Source: Thalassotalea fonticola (GTDB lineage Bacteria > Pseudomonadota > Gammaproteobacteria > Enterobacterales > Alteromonadaceae). From it: a stretch of DNA of 64,000 nt. The stretch is taken from positions 3,162,001-3,226,000 of the forward strand of contig NZ_CP136600.1 of assembly GCF_032911225.1 (NCBI RefSeq). The letters are read 5' to 3'. How positions within the stretch are numbered: the stretch's first letter is position 1; each line of letters starts with the position of its first letter. Below, one piece after another: positions 38,515-47,663 of this stretch. The notes below the pieces were generated by a model, which worked only from the letters and a program-made list of their open reading frames with translations, had not been told where the DNA came from and made no database searches. The translations under genes and the position numbers were made by a program.

Positions 38515-39804
38515 ATGATGCGAATTACTTGTAATCTAAAACAGGTGCTTTTACTCAGCTGCTTAACTTCTCCTTTTAGTTATGCCACTTCAGAAACTTC
38601 ACCTGAGGCAAAAGAGCAGTATGTAAATAATGAAATATCTGCCAAATTCATAAAGCCCGCTGTATATAAAGCGATGAAAAAAGTTGCTGACTGGCAATTA
38701 ACGCGGTTTAATAAAAAAACCTATCTATTCGAAGGCTATGATGAAGGTGCATATATGTCACCAACCGACAGCGATAGTCATCCGCAGGGATGGGTTTATG
38801 CGGCCTATCATGTAGGTATGTCTCGTTGGTCTGAATTAGCAGACTCAAAAGGTGACAGTAGCTATTATCAATTGCAATATGATATTGCAAAGCAGGGGAA
38901 ATACTTATTCTCTCCCCGAATTTATAACGCTGATGATTATGCGATTGGCCAACTCTATTTAGATCTTTATAAAAAATATCAAGAACCTGAGATGCTAGTG
39001 CCGTTAAAAGTCATTTTTGAAATGATCATGCAAACACCATCAACAATATCTCTAAATTATGAACATGTCGTACAAAAATCGAATTTAACTTCGGATGAAC
39101 TTGATGACAAATTTGGCGGCAGAAAATTCCCGATAGTACCCTGTAAAAATCGCTGGTGCTGGGCTGACGCTTTATTTATGGGTCCCCCGGTATGGATAAA
39201 TCTAGCGAAGCAAACCGGTGATCAACGATATTTAGACTTTGCCGATAAAGAATTTTGGGCGACGGTTGATTTTTTATGGGATAAAGAAGATCACCTTTTC
39301 TTTCGTGATTCTAAATTTTTTGAAAAACGAGAAAAAAATGGTGAAAAGGTTATTTGGGCTCGAGGAGTCGGTTGGGTTGCAGCAGGTCTCGCACGCATTT
39401 TAGAAAATTTACCAAAGGATCATAACAAGCGGGCGAAGTATGAAGATATCTTTGAAAAAATGATGACGCGTTTAGCTGGCGCTCAACAATCAGATGGTTT
39501 ATGGCGTCCATCAGTTTTAGCGCCTGAATCAAAACCATTTAAAGAAACAAGTGGCACCGCATTAATGGCCTTCGCTTTTGCTTCAGGTATTAATCAAGGA
39601 ATTTTAGACAAAAATACTTTCCTGCCAGTGGTCAGCAAAGCATGGACAGCATTAGTAGATGCCGTGCAACCAAATGGTAAACTGGGTTGGGTACAACAAA
39701 TAGGTGAAGCACCTGATAATGTATCCAAAGAAGATTCACAAATTTATGCCGTAGGAGCCTACCTACTTACAGGCAGTGAAGTGTATAAGCTATCTAAAGA
39801 TTAG
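38515..39804 (+). CDS. GH105-type unsaturated uronyl hydrolase, periplasmic
   Basis: This 429-residue protein has a signal peptide (LLLSCLTSPFSYA). The (alpha/alpha)6-barrel motifs RWCWADALFMGPPVW (with the catalytic-region Asp), YLDFADKEFW, VIWARGVGWVAAGLARIL and SGTALMAFAFASGI match GH105 enzymes of the YteR type and not the GH88 pattern usual for glycosaminoglycan disaccharides. GH105 members remove a 4,5-unsaturated uronic acid from the non-reducing end of lyase products, releasing 4-deoxy-5-keto-uronate, the KduI substrate. That links it to the beta-helix lyase and to kduI/kduD/kdgK. A decayed partial copy lies at 56275-56490. Confidence 0.88.
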   Translation: MMRITCNLKQVLLLSCLTSPFSYATSETSPEAKEQYVNNEISAKFIKPAVYKAMKKVADWQLTRFNKKTYLFEGYDEGAYMSPTDSDSHPQGWVYAAYHVGMSRWSELADSKGDSSYYQLQYDIAKQGKYLFSPRIYNADDYAIGQLYLDLYKKYQEPEMLVPLKVIFEMIMQTPSTISLNYEHVVQKSNLTSDELDDKFGGRKFPIVPCKNRWCWADALFMGPPVWINLAKQTGDQRYLDFADKEFWATVDFLWDKEDHLFFRDSKFFEKREKNGEKVIWARGVGWVAAGLARILENLPKDHNKRAKYEDIFEKMMTRLAGAQQSDGLWRPSVLAPESKPFKETSGTALMAFAFASGINQGILDKNTFLPVVSKAWTALVDAVQPNGKLGWVQQIGEAPDNVSKEDSQIYAVGAYLLTGSEVYKLSKD

Positions 39805-39829
39805 TGCGCACAATAACGATTATTGATAA

Positions 39830-39870
39830 AGGTATACGATTATATGTATTAATATCGTATACCTATTTAT
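39830..39870 (+). terminator. Terminator-like hairpin after GH105
   Basis: aggtatacgat pairs perfectly with atcgtatacct over an AT-rich 13-base loop and is followed by atttatt. It lies 26 bp after the GH105 stop. Confidence 0.5.
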
Positions 39871-40066
39871 TAAGATTAGGCCTTAAATACTAGACTTAAG
39901 TGCTCCAATAGGTTTGACAACTAGTAAAGTGAGTAAACTAAACTCGCAGTGGTGACATATGTCAAACCACGTAATCAGTATGTGCAAAACTATCTCAAAT
40001 GACCTTTCACTTGCTCAGGGAGAGAAGATTAAAAATCCGTAACTTGAGTTTCGTTGATTGTCATTG

Positions 40067-40620
40067 ATGAAGATACACAATGGCAATCGTCCTTTGCTAA
40101 TTTACATTATTGATTGGATGGCTAAAAACCGGTTTAATTATGTTATGTGGAGTCCACGTCGTGATAATATATTACCGGATGAGTACGAAGAGTAAATGAT
40201 GAATTTTGCTGATATCTATGGTCACCTTATCACCAACCTAAGCAAACGAGGATTGATTTATTCAAGTTCTGAGCACAATACATCGCTGCTTTTTCCATAC
40301 TCTCTTTTATGAAAAAAATTCGACGAACTTTGCAAAATACGAAGGCAAACAAAATGCCGATAACCTGGTTAATTACTCCAATTCTCAAGCAATTGAAATT
40401 TACACCAAACATAATACAATCGCCCTTGACTTTAAATTGCCGAAAAACATGTCTGTGTTGCACTACCCAAATCTTAAGCCGGGGGATAAGAATAGATCCG
40501 AAAGAGTGGATGCGGCAAAAAATGCTTAGGGCGTGAATAAATAAATGATCTTAAACGCCGAAGGTGGGACAGATATCAGCAGTCTTAAACTCTACAAACT
40601 TGAATTTAACCAAGTTTACT
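40067..40620 (+). pseudogene. Decayed gene, probable carbohydrate-active enzyme
   Basis: Protein-like text survives in broken frames. IIDWMAKNRFNYVMWSPRRD runs to a stop at 40193-40195, and the same frame continues with MMNFADIYGHLITNLSKRGL and IYSSSEHNTSLLFP. A different frame (about 40334-40525) then reads YEGKQNADNLVNYSNSQ and AIEIYTKHNTIALDFKLPKN. Another fragment follows after about 40540 (LNAEGGTDISSLKLYKLEF). The first part resembles the barrel region of glycosidases that contain a W-M-A-K-N-R-F-N type strand, but I cannot name the family. Stops and frameshifts at several places show it is inactive. Confidence 0.45.
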
Positions 40621-40780
40621 TATGAGTGGTATTTTAGCTTTGTGATCTGCTACTCGGGGCCCAGGGATAGGAAATAACAGCAATCTATGGCAAACCGAGA
40701 CGAGGTTATTCCAACAAGTGTTAATAACACCAAATCAACTAACCTGTTTAGGCGCAAATAAGTTTAACGACAAGTGTTCT

Positions 40781-42439
40781 CTAGTGCCTCCTATTTTTAA
40801 GTATTTGCCATTGCTCTATCGATTCAATCAACCAGTCAGGCGTTGTACCTAACCTATGGTTAAGTTGTGCTTCAAATAATGAAGATGGGGTTACATGCTG
40901 ATTAACGCTTTCTAACTTTAATAAATTATTTTCGTTAATACTGGTCGCACTGCCTCGATAACCGACTAAAATTGGATTTACCGCAGTTAAAAAACCATAC
41001 TTTTCACTATCACTTTCGGGTAAATTCCAAAAGTCGATATTATCTTCATTACCCTTACTGACTGCACTGCCTAGCTGGGTAAAATTCCAAAAAACCAAGC
41101 CTTCAAGATGATTGGGTAAAGTTGCATATGAGCCGCCCCAGCCGCCAAAACCATGACTTGTTATGGCATCAAATAAGGTGTGTCTAGGAAAAACCGAATG
41201 AGCATCAATTCCTCGTGAAGTCGGACTATAAAATTTCCAAAAAACGTTTCCAACCGATAAATGTGATGCCCCGGGCCCATGCCATTGACCTTCACTACTG
41301 GTATCGATATTGAGGCCAACTAGATTTCTGGTGCCAAACGAAACGGTAAAGCTGCCATGCCCGGAATTACCTTCAATCGAGTTCAATAAAACACTATTAG
41401 CCATCCCGCCCTCTACGGTTACAGCATAAGAAACATCAGTAAACTTACAGTTTCGCACCCAGGAGTGACTTGTTCTTATTAACTTAACCGCAGAGAAACC
41501 CGAGTCATGAATATAATTTTTGTGATGCTTGAATTTTTCATTGAAGTTACCTTTAAAACTTATTTTTTCGATGCCTACGTTCGTGATAGATGGCACTTTT
41601 CCTATTTTCCAACCATAGTCGACATTTATCCTGGTCAATGTCGGACGCATGAAATACAGGCGATTACCCGATATTTTTTTAATCTGATGGCTTTCTGCCA
41701 CCATCACACCTTTGGTATTTATTCTTTGCCAAATACCTCTTACTGGTTTGCCATGTAGATATTCATTATTCGCGGCTGGGTCTTCCATTTCAAAGGTAAC
41801 CATATCGCCAATTTGAAATTGCTCTGCATTTAAAACTGTCACATATTCACTATTGGCAGCTGAATTTTCGATGATTTGTGTATGAAATGAATACTGTCGT
41901 TTTGCGCTGTTTGAGGTTAATGCCTGACTGTTGGCAGGTTGAAAGGTGATCATCGCTGGCACTGTCCATAACTGTTCAGCAACCACAGGTTCTAAATGAT
42001 GCTCCATAAATAACTCAGTTTGCCTGCTATCATTTTGACTCCCTCTTAAAATGACATTCGAGGAAGACACTCTAAGACCTGCCCGCTGTCCTGGCATTTC
42101 GTTTACCAAAAACCTGCCAGCAGGGAGCTGTACAATTCCACCTCCGGCCTTTTCGGCGGCGTTTATTGTGCGCTGGATTGCATCTTTATCTTCAATACCA
42201 TCGTCAGCAACGGCGCCATAGCTAGTGACATCAAATATAGGAAGTGCGAGTTCGGGGATAGCTGAATCAGAAAAATTAACCCCTGCATGAGAAAAATCCA
42301 TTAGCACCCTTTCTTGACTACTGTTCTTTAGATAATTTTGCCATAGGGTTTCTTTTTCAGACTCTACGCTTTCGTCGATTATACCGGTACAGGCCGAGAT
42401 GAATAAGCAGCACATTAGCTGAACCATATTCTTTGTCAT
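40781..42439 (-). CDS. Pectate-lyase-3-type beta-helix lipoprotein (candidate lyase)
   Basis: This 552-residue lipoprotein has the signal MVQLMCCLFISAC (Cys about 17). The rest is one parallel beta-helix domain homologous to the first 520 residues of the protein at 32803: FDVTSYGAVADDGIEDKDAI, LPAGRFLV, HHKNYIHDSGFSAVKLIR, SWVRNCKFTDV, GQWHGPGAS, IDAHSVFPRHTLFD and YATLPNHLEGLVFWNF. It has no accessory domains and is probably anchored to the outer membrane, while its larger homologue is secreted. Together they would form a surface/secreted pair acting on one polymer. An AAGG ribosome site precedes the ATG. Its position divergent from GH105 and next to the TonB receptor supports a role in early depolymerisation or oligomer trimming. 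Confidence 0.75.
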   Translation of the reverse strand: MTKNMVQLMCCLFISACTGIIDESVESEKETLWQNYLKNSSQERVLMDFSHAGVNFSDSAIPELALPIFDVTSYGAVADDGIEDKDAIQRTINAAEKAGGGIVQLPAGRFLVNEMPGQRAGLRVSSSNVILRGSQNDSRQTELFMEHHLEPVVAEQLWTVPAMITFQPANSQALTSNSAKRQYSFHTQIIENSAANSEYVTVLNAEQFQIGDMVTFEMEDPAANNEYLHGKPVRGIWQRINTKGVMVAESHQIKKISGNRLYFMRPTLTRINVDYGWKIGKVPSITNVGIEKISFKGNFNEKFKHHKNYIHDSGFSAVKLIRTSHSWVRNCKFTDVSYAVTVEGGMANSVLLNSIEGNSGHGSFTVSFGTRNLVGLNIDTSSEGQWHGPGASHLSVGNVFWKFYSPTSRGIDAHSVFPRHTLFDAITSHGFGGWGGSYATLPNHLEGLVFWNFTQLGSAVSKGNEDNIDFWNLPESDSEKYGFLTAVNPILVGYRGSATSINENNLLKLESVNQHVTPSSLFEAQLNHRLGTTPDWLIESIEQWQILKNRRH

Positions 42440-42729
42440 TTTTTATACCTTTTTAAAATTCTAGTTGAGTTATCTGATTAAATATTTGTCATCAGGAGAA
42501 ATCCCCCAAAAAAAATGCGCTACTAACATGGAATTCGAGACTTTATTCAGTATAGCTTCACCATTTAAATATTTGCGTCGCAAGCGACGGAGAATTAACT
42601 CAACAGAGCGCTACATATTGGCATTAATGAAGATGCTCAGTAGATTTATTAAATATGTGAACAATAGATGATTTATAAAAAAGAGATAAGCCCCAATATA
42701 AAGGCTTATCCCAGCGATAAATATGCTAT

Positions 42730-45627
42730 TTAGAAGGTCGCACGTACACCGACAGAATAACGGGTACCAGTATCGGTAATACTAATAGTTCGGTTTTTAT
42801 GTACGGTATATTTGTATGGGTCTTCATCAAGTAAATTAATAACATCGGCAAAAACAGTGAATTGTTCACTAATGTCATAACTAACAGAAGCATCAACCTG
42901 ACCATAGTTATCTACTTTCATCGGGTCTCCCCACGAACAACTGTTACAGGTTGTATAACCTTCGCGCCAATTATAAGCAATACGTGCCTGTATAGGACCT
43001 TGCTCATAGTAACCAATTAAGTTGTAAGACGTTTCAGACAAACCATTCATATTTACATTAGATGTACTGGTTTCATCGGAAGCCGCACTAGTATCTAACA
43101 AAGTATAGTTAGCCTGTACACCAAAACCACTATCAAAGTTGTGCAGCATCGCCATTTCTATACCACTTATTTCAGCAGATTCTGTATTAAATGGTGATGT
43201 TTGCTGGAACTCACGATCAACATTGCTGATTGAATCGTATAAAGTTACATCTTGAGTAGACGAAACAATCCAGTCGGTTAAATTTTTCGAGAAATAAGTC
43301 GCGCCAAGATAACTGTCATCTGAGTAATACCATTCCAATGCGATATCAACATTTGACGAGGTGTACGGCTTCAATTCCGGGTTTTGGCCATTAATAGTAC
43401 CATTAAATTCGGTGCCGCCTTGACCATCTGAGATAGCCGAGGCACTGATACTTTGCGCAGAAATAAGTTGACTTAAATTTGGTCGAGTCAATGATTCCGA
43501 ATAAGAAATACGAGCAACGACGTCTTCGGTCAAGTCAAATTTTAAGTTTACACTTGGTAAAATTTTATCATAACTGGCACTAGCCATAATAGTATCACTA
43601 GTGTTGGTGTGTTCAATATAACCACCAGTACCAGGGATCTCTTCCATGCCGACAAACTCTTCGCCTGCACTTACTGATTCGGTATCGGTTGTGATATAAC
43701 GTAAACCAAAGTTACCTGACCATGAATCGCCTGCAAAGTTTGCCTCAATATAAGCAGCAATAGTTTCTTCAGTGACTACCCAAGATTTACCTGCATTGTG
43801 CACAGGGGTGTATGGACCATATTTGCCGCCAGAAGGATTAGCCGCAAAACCAGCGTCAATTTTAGCTAACTGTAAAGCCACTGCGGCATCTGCTGCGGCT
43901 TGTGCTTCGGCTTCATTTGCATAAGTGTCATCACCATTGGCAAAATTATTCATAATTTGTTCACCACGGTGGTCAGCATTAGCTCTTGCTTCGTCACTGA
44001 TCAAGTAGGCAAATAAATCATCCGGATTAAAGGTGAGCCAGTTATTTACAAATCCGCCATCATCATGGTCAGATAAAAAACCGCCATCAGGACTTATTTT
44101 ATAAAATAACGACTCAGGTACATTGGCATAAAAACCGGCATACATGCCCTTAACAACATCTCCCCAAGGCGTTTCCGCACGATTTTTTGTTTTTTCCCGA
44201 TCTGAGTAATAAACACCGGCTTTTACAGAGGTTAATAACCCTAAATCTTCTGGTTGCCACTCTGAATCAATACGAAACTCGGTGATTTCATCATCACTAT
44301 CATCACTGGTTAAATAAACATTATTGGTATGATATTGAGACGCATCGCCATAAAAGTTAGCATCGTTTGTTTCCCACTTGAATGAGTCACCGGTATCTTC
44401 CCAATGTGCAGGAGTTTGCGTTGGATTAGCAACAGTTATATTGGGGTTATTCTTTGAACGTGCTTCTGCTTTTGAAGAATGAAGATCTACGTTGACAACA
44501 AAATTATCAGATACATCCCATGCAACATTTAAACCGAACATTGTGGTAGTGCTATCACGATCCTGATCCGCATATTGAGCACTGTTCCATTGACCTATTG
44601 GTAGCTTTTTACCATTATCATAGAGTTGAAATACCCCAGGAGAAACAAATGGTTTAACCGATCGGTCAAATTCAGTAACAGTGCCATTACCATCGACCTC
44701 GGCATTAAATTGAGGGTTGGAGAAATAACGGCTCAGGGTATGACCTTCTTTCTCGGCAGTTAAGTTTGAATATAAAACATCAGCAGTCACTAACACATTA
44801 TCAGCAGCTTGCCATTGACCGACTAAGGTACCACCAATGCGCTCTCTATCTGATAATTCATATCGTTGAAAGGCACTTTGTGGTCGTCTAAACTTGTCTT
44901 CGGTAAAGTCAGAATCCGGACCACCAAGTTGAACATTGCTTTCTCGGAAGTTGGTAGAACCGGCTTGATCCATGCGAGCATCCCTTTGCTGGTATGCAAA
45001 TGAGGCTAACACACCAAAGTCACTATCAAAATTTTGACTGATCAAAGCAGAAACAAATGGAGTCGTGCTATCCGCTAAGGTGTCATGAACCCCCTTCACT
45101 GATGCAACACCTTTAAAACCGTCATAATCAAATGGACGAGCGGTATGAACATTCACCGTACCACCAAGACCACCTTCTATGGTATCTGCTCGAAGTGTTT
45201 TATATACATCGGCACCACTAATAAGCTCGGATGCAACTAGATCAAATGAAAAACCACGAGATGAATCGTCTGTAGGCATAGAACGGCCATTAAACAATAC
45301 ATTGTTAAAATTAGAACCAAAACCACGGATGGAAATTTTTTGGCCTTCACCACCTTCACCACGATCAATCGTTACACCAGTGATTCGTTGTAATGATTCG
45401 GCAACGTTTTGATCAGGAAATTTACCGATATCTTCAGCGGCTACACCATCAATAATACTGTCTGACGCACGCTTATCAAATAAAGAGTTAACTAAGCTAC
45501 CGCGAATACCGGTTACCTCAATTACTTCAACCTCTTCTTTGTCCTTCAATGCTTCTTCAGCCATTAATGGAGTACTAGAGATTGCAGCAAATACAGCGGC
45601 AGCTAAACTACTAGTTTTAAAATTCAT
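42730..45627 (-). CDS. TonB-dependent outer-membrane receptor for oligosaccharides
   Basis: The ATG at 45627 is preferred because AAGGTGG lies just upstream. The frame also permits a GTG three codons earlier. The product has about 965 residues with a signal peptide (AAAVFAAISSTPLMA). The plug carries VIEVTGIRGSLVNSLFDKRA, AAEDIGKFPDQNVAESLQRI and EGGLGGTVNVHTARPFDY, the same large receptor family as the protein at 3781. The barrel ends YSVGVRATF. It would import oligosaccharides made by the nearby lyases. In Shewanella an outer-membrane receptor belongs to the GalNAc regulon, and here the receptor sits beside the permease and the aga genes. Its promoter shares 48 of 51 bases with that of the beta-helix lyase. 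Confidence 0.9.
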   Translation of the reverse strand: MNFKTSSLAAAVFAAISSTPLMAEEALKDKEEVEVIEVTGIRGSLVNSLFDKRASDSIIDGVAAEDIGKFPDQNVAESLQRITGVTIDRGEGGEGQKISIRGFGSNFNNVLFNGRSMPTDDSSRGFSFDLVASELISGADVYKTLRADTIEGGLGGTVNVHTARPFDYDGFKGVASVKGVHDTLADSTTPFVSALISQNFDSDFGVLASFAYQQRDARMDQAGSTNFRESNVQLGGPDSDFTEDKFRRPQSAFQRYELSDRERIGGTLVGQWQAADNVLVTADVLYSNLTAEKEGHTLSRYFSNPQFNAEVDGNGTVTEFDRSVKPFVSPGVFQLYDNGKKLPIGQWNSAQYADQDRDSTTTMFGLNVAWDVSDNFVVNVDLHSSKAEARSKNNPNITVANPTQTPAHWEDTGDSFKWETNDANFYGDASQYHTNNVYLTSDDSDDEITEFRIDSEWQPEDLGLLTSVKAGVYYSDREKTKNRAETPWGDVVKGMYAGFYANVPESLFYKISPDGGFLSDHDDGGFVNNWLTFNPDDLFAYLISDEARANADHRGEQIMNNFANGDDTYANEAEAQAAADAAVALQLAKIDAGFAANPSGGKYGPYTPVHNAGKSWVVTEETIAAYIEANFAGDSWSGNFGLRYITTDTESVSAGEEFVGMEEIPGTGGYIEHTNTSDTIMASASYDKILPSVNLKFDLTEDVVARISYSESLTRPNLSQLISAQSISASAISDGQGGTEFNGTINGQNPELKPYTSSNVDIALEWYYSDDSYLGATYFSKNLTDWIVSSTQDVTLYDSISNVDREFQQTSPFNTESAEISGIEMAMLHNFDSGFGVQANYTLLDTSAASDETSTSNVNMNGLSETSYNLIGYYEQGPIQARIAYNWREGYTTCNSCSWGDPMKVDNYGQVDASVSYDISEQFTVFADVINLLDEDPYKYTVHKNRTISITDTGTRYSVGVRATF

Positions 45628-45743
45628 TGTTTCCACCTTTTATGATCTTATCTTATATGTTTTTAAACCAAAGTTCTTGTTTTCTATATGTTGATAATTT
45701 TGCCTTCGAAGCGACTTATTAACATAGTGTTATCTTTCTTTTT

Positions 45744-45794
45744 ACTTATCAGTTGTCATACAACATACAACCTGATTAGATTACAATCAACTGT
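45744..45794 (-). promoter_or_regulatory. TonB-receptor promoter element shared with the lyase, with candidate GntR operator
   Basis: The minus-strand reading matches 32623-32673 at 48 of 51 bases. The core gttgtcatacaacatacaac (45752-45771) resembles the kduD palindrome. It ends about 117 bp before the receptor start, nearly the same distance as in the lyase promoter. Confidence 0.6.
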
Positions 45795-46078
45795 TTTTTT
45801 AAATAAAATAAAATTGAGTAAATGTGTTGAATTAAAAAACCAACGCATAGCCACCATAAGTAATTGATATTATTAGAAAAGACCACATCTAAACGGGCAT
45901 AAATAAGATAAGGACAAATTAGCAAGATATTTATCTTTAAGACCACTTTAATGCTTCATAAAGTTATGAATTTAGGATTGATAAACCGAAAATTTAGGGG
46001 GGATGGCTTAAAAATAGTTATGAATGAAACGCTCAACTAATTGGCAAACGCTTCTATATTGGAGGTGATAAATATAAG
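45795..46078. other. Intergenic region between receptor promoter and permease
   Basis: AT-rich and without a credible gene. I see no further motif except the permease terminator that follows. Confidence 0.3.
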
Positions 46079-46104
46079 TTTGCCGATGTTAAAACATCGG
46101 CAAA
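46079..46104 (-). terminator. Hairpin terminator after the permease gene
   Basis: tttgccgatgtt is followed after two bases by its exact reverse complement aacatcggcaaa. It lies about 24 bp beyond the stop of the minus-strand permease gene. The downstream side is only moderately T-rich. Confidence 0.6.
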
Positions 46105-46127
46105 AGCTGCTTACTTTCACTTACAGG

Positions 46128-47471
46128 TTAATGCTTATCATTAACGCTTGAAGTCCAACTACGAATTTTATGACCATGTAACGCGTACCATAAAATAACC
46201 AAGTAACACGGCAACATGATCCAATAAGAACTTTGTGAATTACCACTGGATTCAACTAAATAGCCGTATATTAAAGGCATCAAAGCACCACCGGAAATCC
46301 CCATAATAAGTAAAGCGGAACCGGTACTGGTGTGTTTACCCAAGCCAGTTAATGCCATAGGCCAAATGGCCGGCCATACCAATGCATTAGCAAAACCTAA
46401 CAAGGCAACATAAAGCACGACATTTGGGATTTGAGGTGCGCCAGTCCAGAAAAATAAAGACTGCCAAACATTGGAACTATCAGACGATGAGGTGAGTAGC
46501 AATATTGATAAGACAATACCGAAAGCGCCAGACAGCGCTAACGCGGTTTCCTGACTAATAAAACGTGGGATCACCACCATACCAGTGATGTATGCCGCAA
46601 CCATAAACGCCATGGTGTAAGAGGTGAGCTGGCCAAAGTTGCTTACTCCCATTTCTTGACCAAACAGGCCAATAGTATCACCGGCGATCACTTCGACGCC
46701 GACATAAAAAAACAGCGTCAAGGCGCCAAAGATTAATTGTGGAAAGCGTAAAATTGCCCATTTATCATCATCGCTGTCATTAGTATTTTCTTCTAAATTG
46801 GGCTCAGGCAGTGGCGACAATTTAATTACCACAGCCAATATCGCTAACATTATCGCCATCACAATATAGGGAGTGACCAGGCGGCTTGATAGTTCCATTA
46901 GTTCGGCATTACGTTTTATTTCATCCAAGGGCGCAAGCCGTGTTTCGTCAAACTGCGACATGTCACTTAACACAAACGCGGTAAAAATGATCGGCGCAAC
47001 AATACCGGCACTTTTATTCAGTAACCCCATAATACTAATACGCACCGCCGCCGTTTCTTTCGGACCGAGCAAAACAATATAGGGGTTGGCGGCAGTTTGT
47101 AACATGGTTAAACCGGATGCCAGAATAAATAACGCCAGTAAAAATATGCTGTACATTCGCTCTTGCGCTGCGGGAATAAAAATAATGGCGCCAACCGACA
47201 TCACTAACAGTCCCAACACCATGCCATTTTTATAGCCGCTGCGTTTTAACACTGTGGATACCGGCAATGCCATTACTGTGTAGGCAATATAAAACGCCAT
47301 GGTGACTAAATAGGCTTCCATATGATTGAGTTCACAGGCGATCTTTAAAAACGGTATCAATGAACCATTTAGCCAAGTGACAAAACCAAAGACGAAAAAC
47401 AGACCACCAACAATGGCCATAGGCACCAAACTTGATTGCTTAACTTGTGTATTTTCTATTGCCGCTTCCAT
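46128..47471 (-). CDS. agaP: FHS-family sugar permease (NagP/AgaP-like)
   Basis: This 447-residue protein has 12 hydrophobic segments and the hallmarks of the fucose-galactose-glucose/H+ symporter branch of MFS: FFVFGFVTWLNGSLIPFLK, MLQTAANPYIVLLGP and ETAAVRISIMGLLNKSAG. These are shared by NagP and AgaP, inner-membrane importers of N-acetylhexosamines. It is divergent from agaR with 192 bp between the starts, and the whole group permease-agaR-agaZ-agaS-agaK-agaA recalls the GalNAc pathway reconstructed in Shewanella. Proton- or sodium-coupled uptake of GalNAc is the best guess; GlcNAc cannot be excluded from sequence. Confidence 0.82.
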   Translation of the reverse strand: MEAAIENTQVKQSSLVPMAIVGGLFFVFGFVTWLNGSLIPFLKIACELNHMEAYLVTMAFYIAYTVMALPVSTVLKRSGYKNGMVLGLLVMSVGAIIFIPAAQERMYSIFLLALFILASGLTMLQTAANPYIVLLGPKETAAVRISIMGLLNKSAGIVAPIIFTAFVLSDMSQFDETRLAPLDEIKRNAELMELSSRLVTPYIVMAIMLAILAVVIKLSPLPEPNLEENTNDSDDDKWAILRFPQLIFGALTLFFYVGVEVIAGDTIGLFGQEMGVSNFGQLTSYTMAFMVAAYITGMVVIPRFISQETALALSGAFGIVLSILLLTSSSDSSNVWQSLFFWTGAPQIPNVVLYVALLGFANALVWPAIWPMALTGLGKHTSTGSALLIMGISGGALMPLIYGYLVESSGNSQSSYWIMLPCYLVILWYALHGHKIRSWTSSVNDKH

Positions 47472-47604
47472 AAATCTCCCCTTTTATTTCTGATTAATAA
47501 CAAACGAATTTACTTGCATTTTGTTGGTAAAAATGAAGCTAACCGTTCTTTCGATTTATTTCATTTCAAAGAAAAGACTTTGAAAGTAACGAATATCTTG
47601 TTAG

Positions 47605-47623
47605 CATGTTATCAGATAACATG
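47605..47623. promoter_or_regulatory. 19-bp perfect palindrome, candidate AgaR operator
   Basis: catgttatc-a-gataacatg is a perfect palindrome around one central base. It lies 41 bp before the agaR start and 134 bp before the permease start, in the divergent promoter region. DeoR-family regulators usually bind their own divergent promoters, so AgaR is the natural candidate. No second perfect copy was noticed in the window. Confidence 0.5.
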
Positions 47624-47663
47624 AAGACATATCAATAGATTTGTATTTTAAGGAGGGGCCATC

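Noticed and set aside
42465..42671. 68-codon plus-strand frame between the beta-helix lipoprotein and receptor genes
   Set aside because: Overlaps leader and terminator regions, lacks a ribosome site, and has no recognisable domain.
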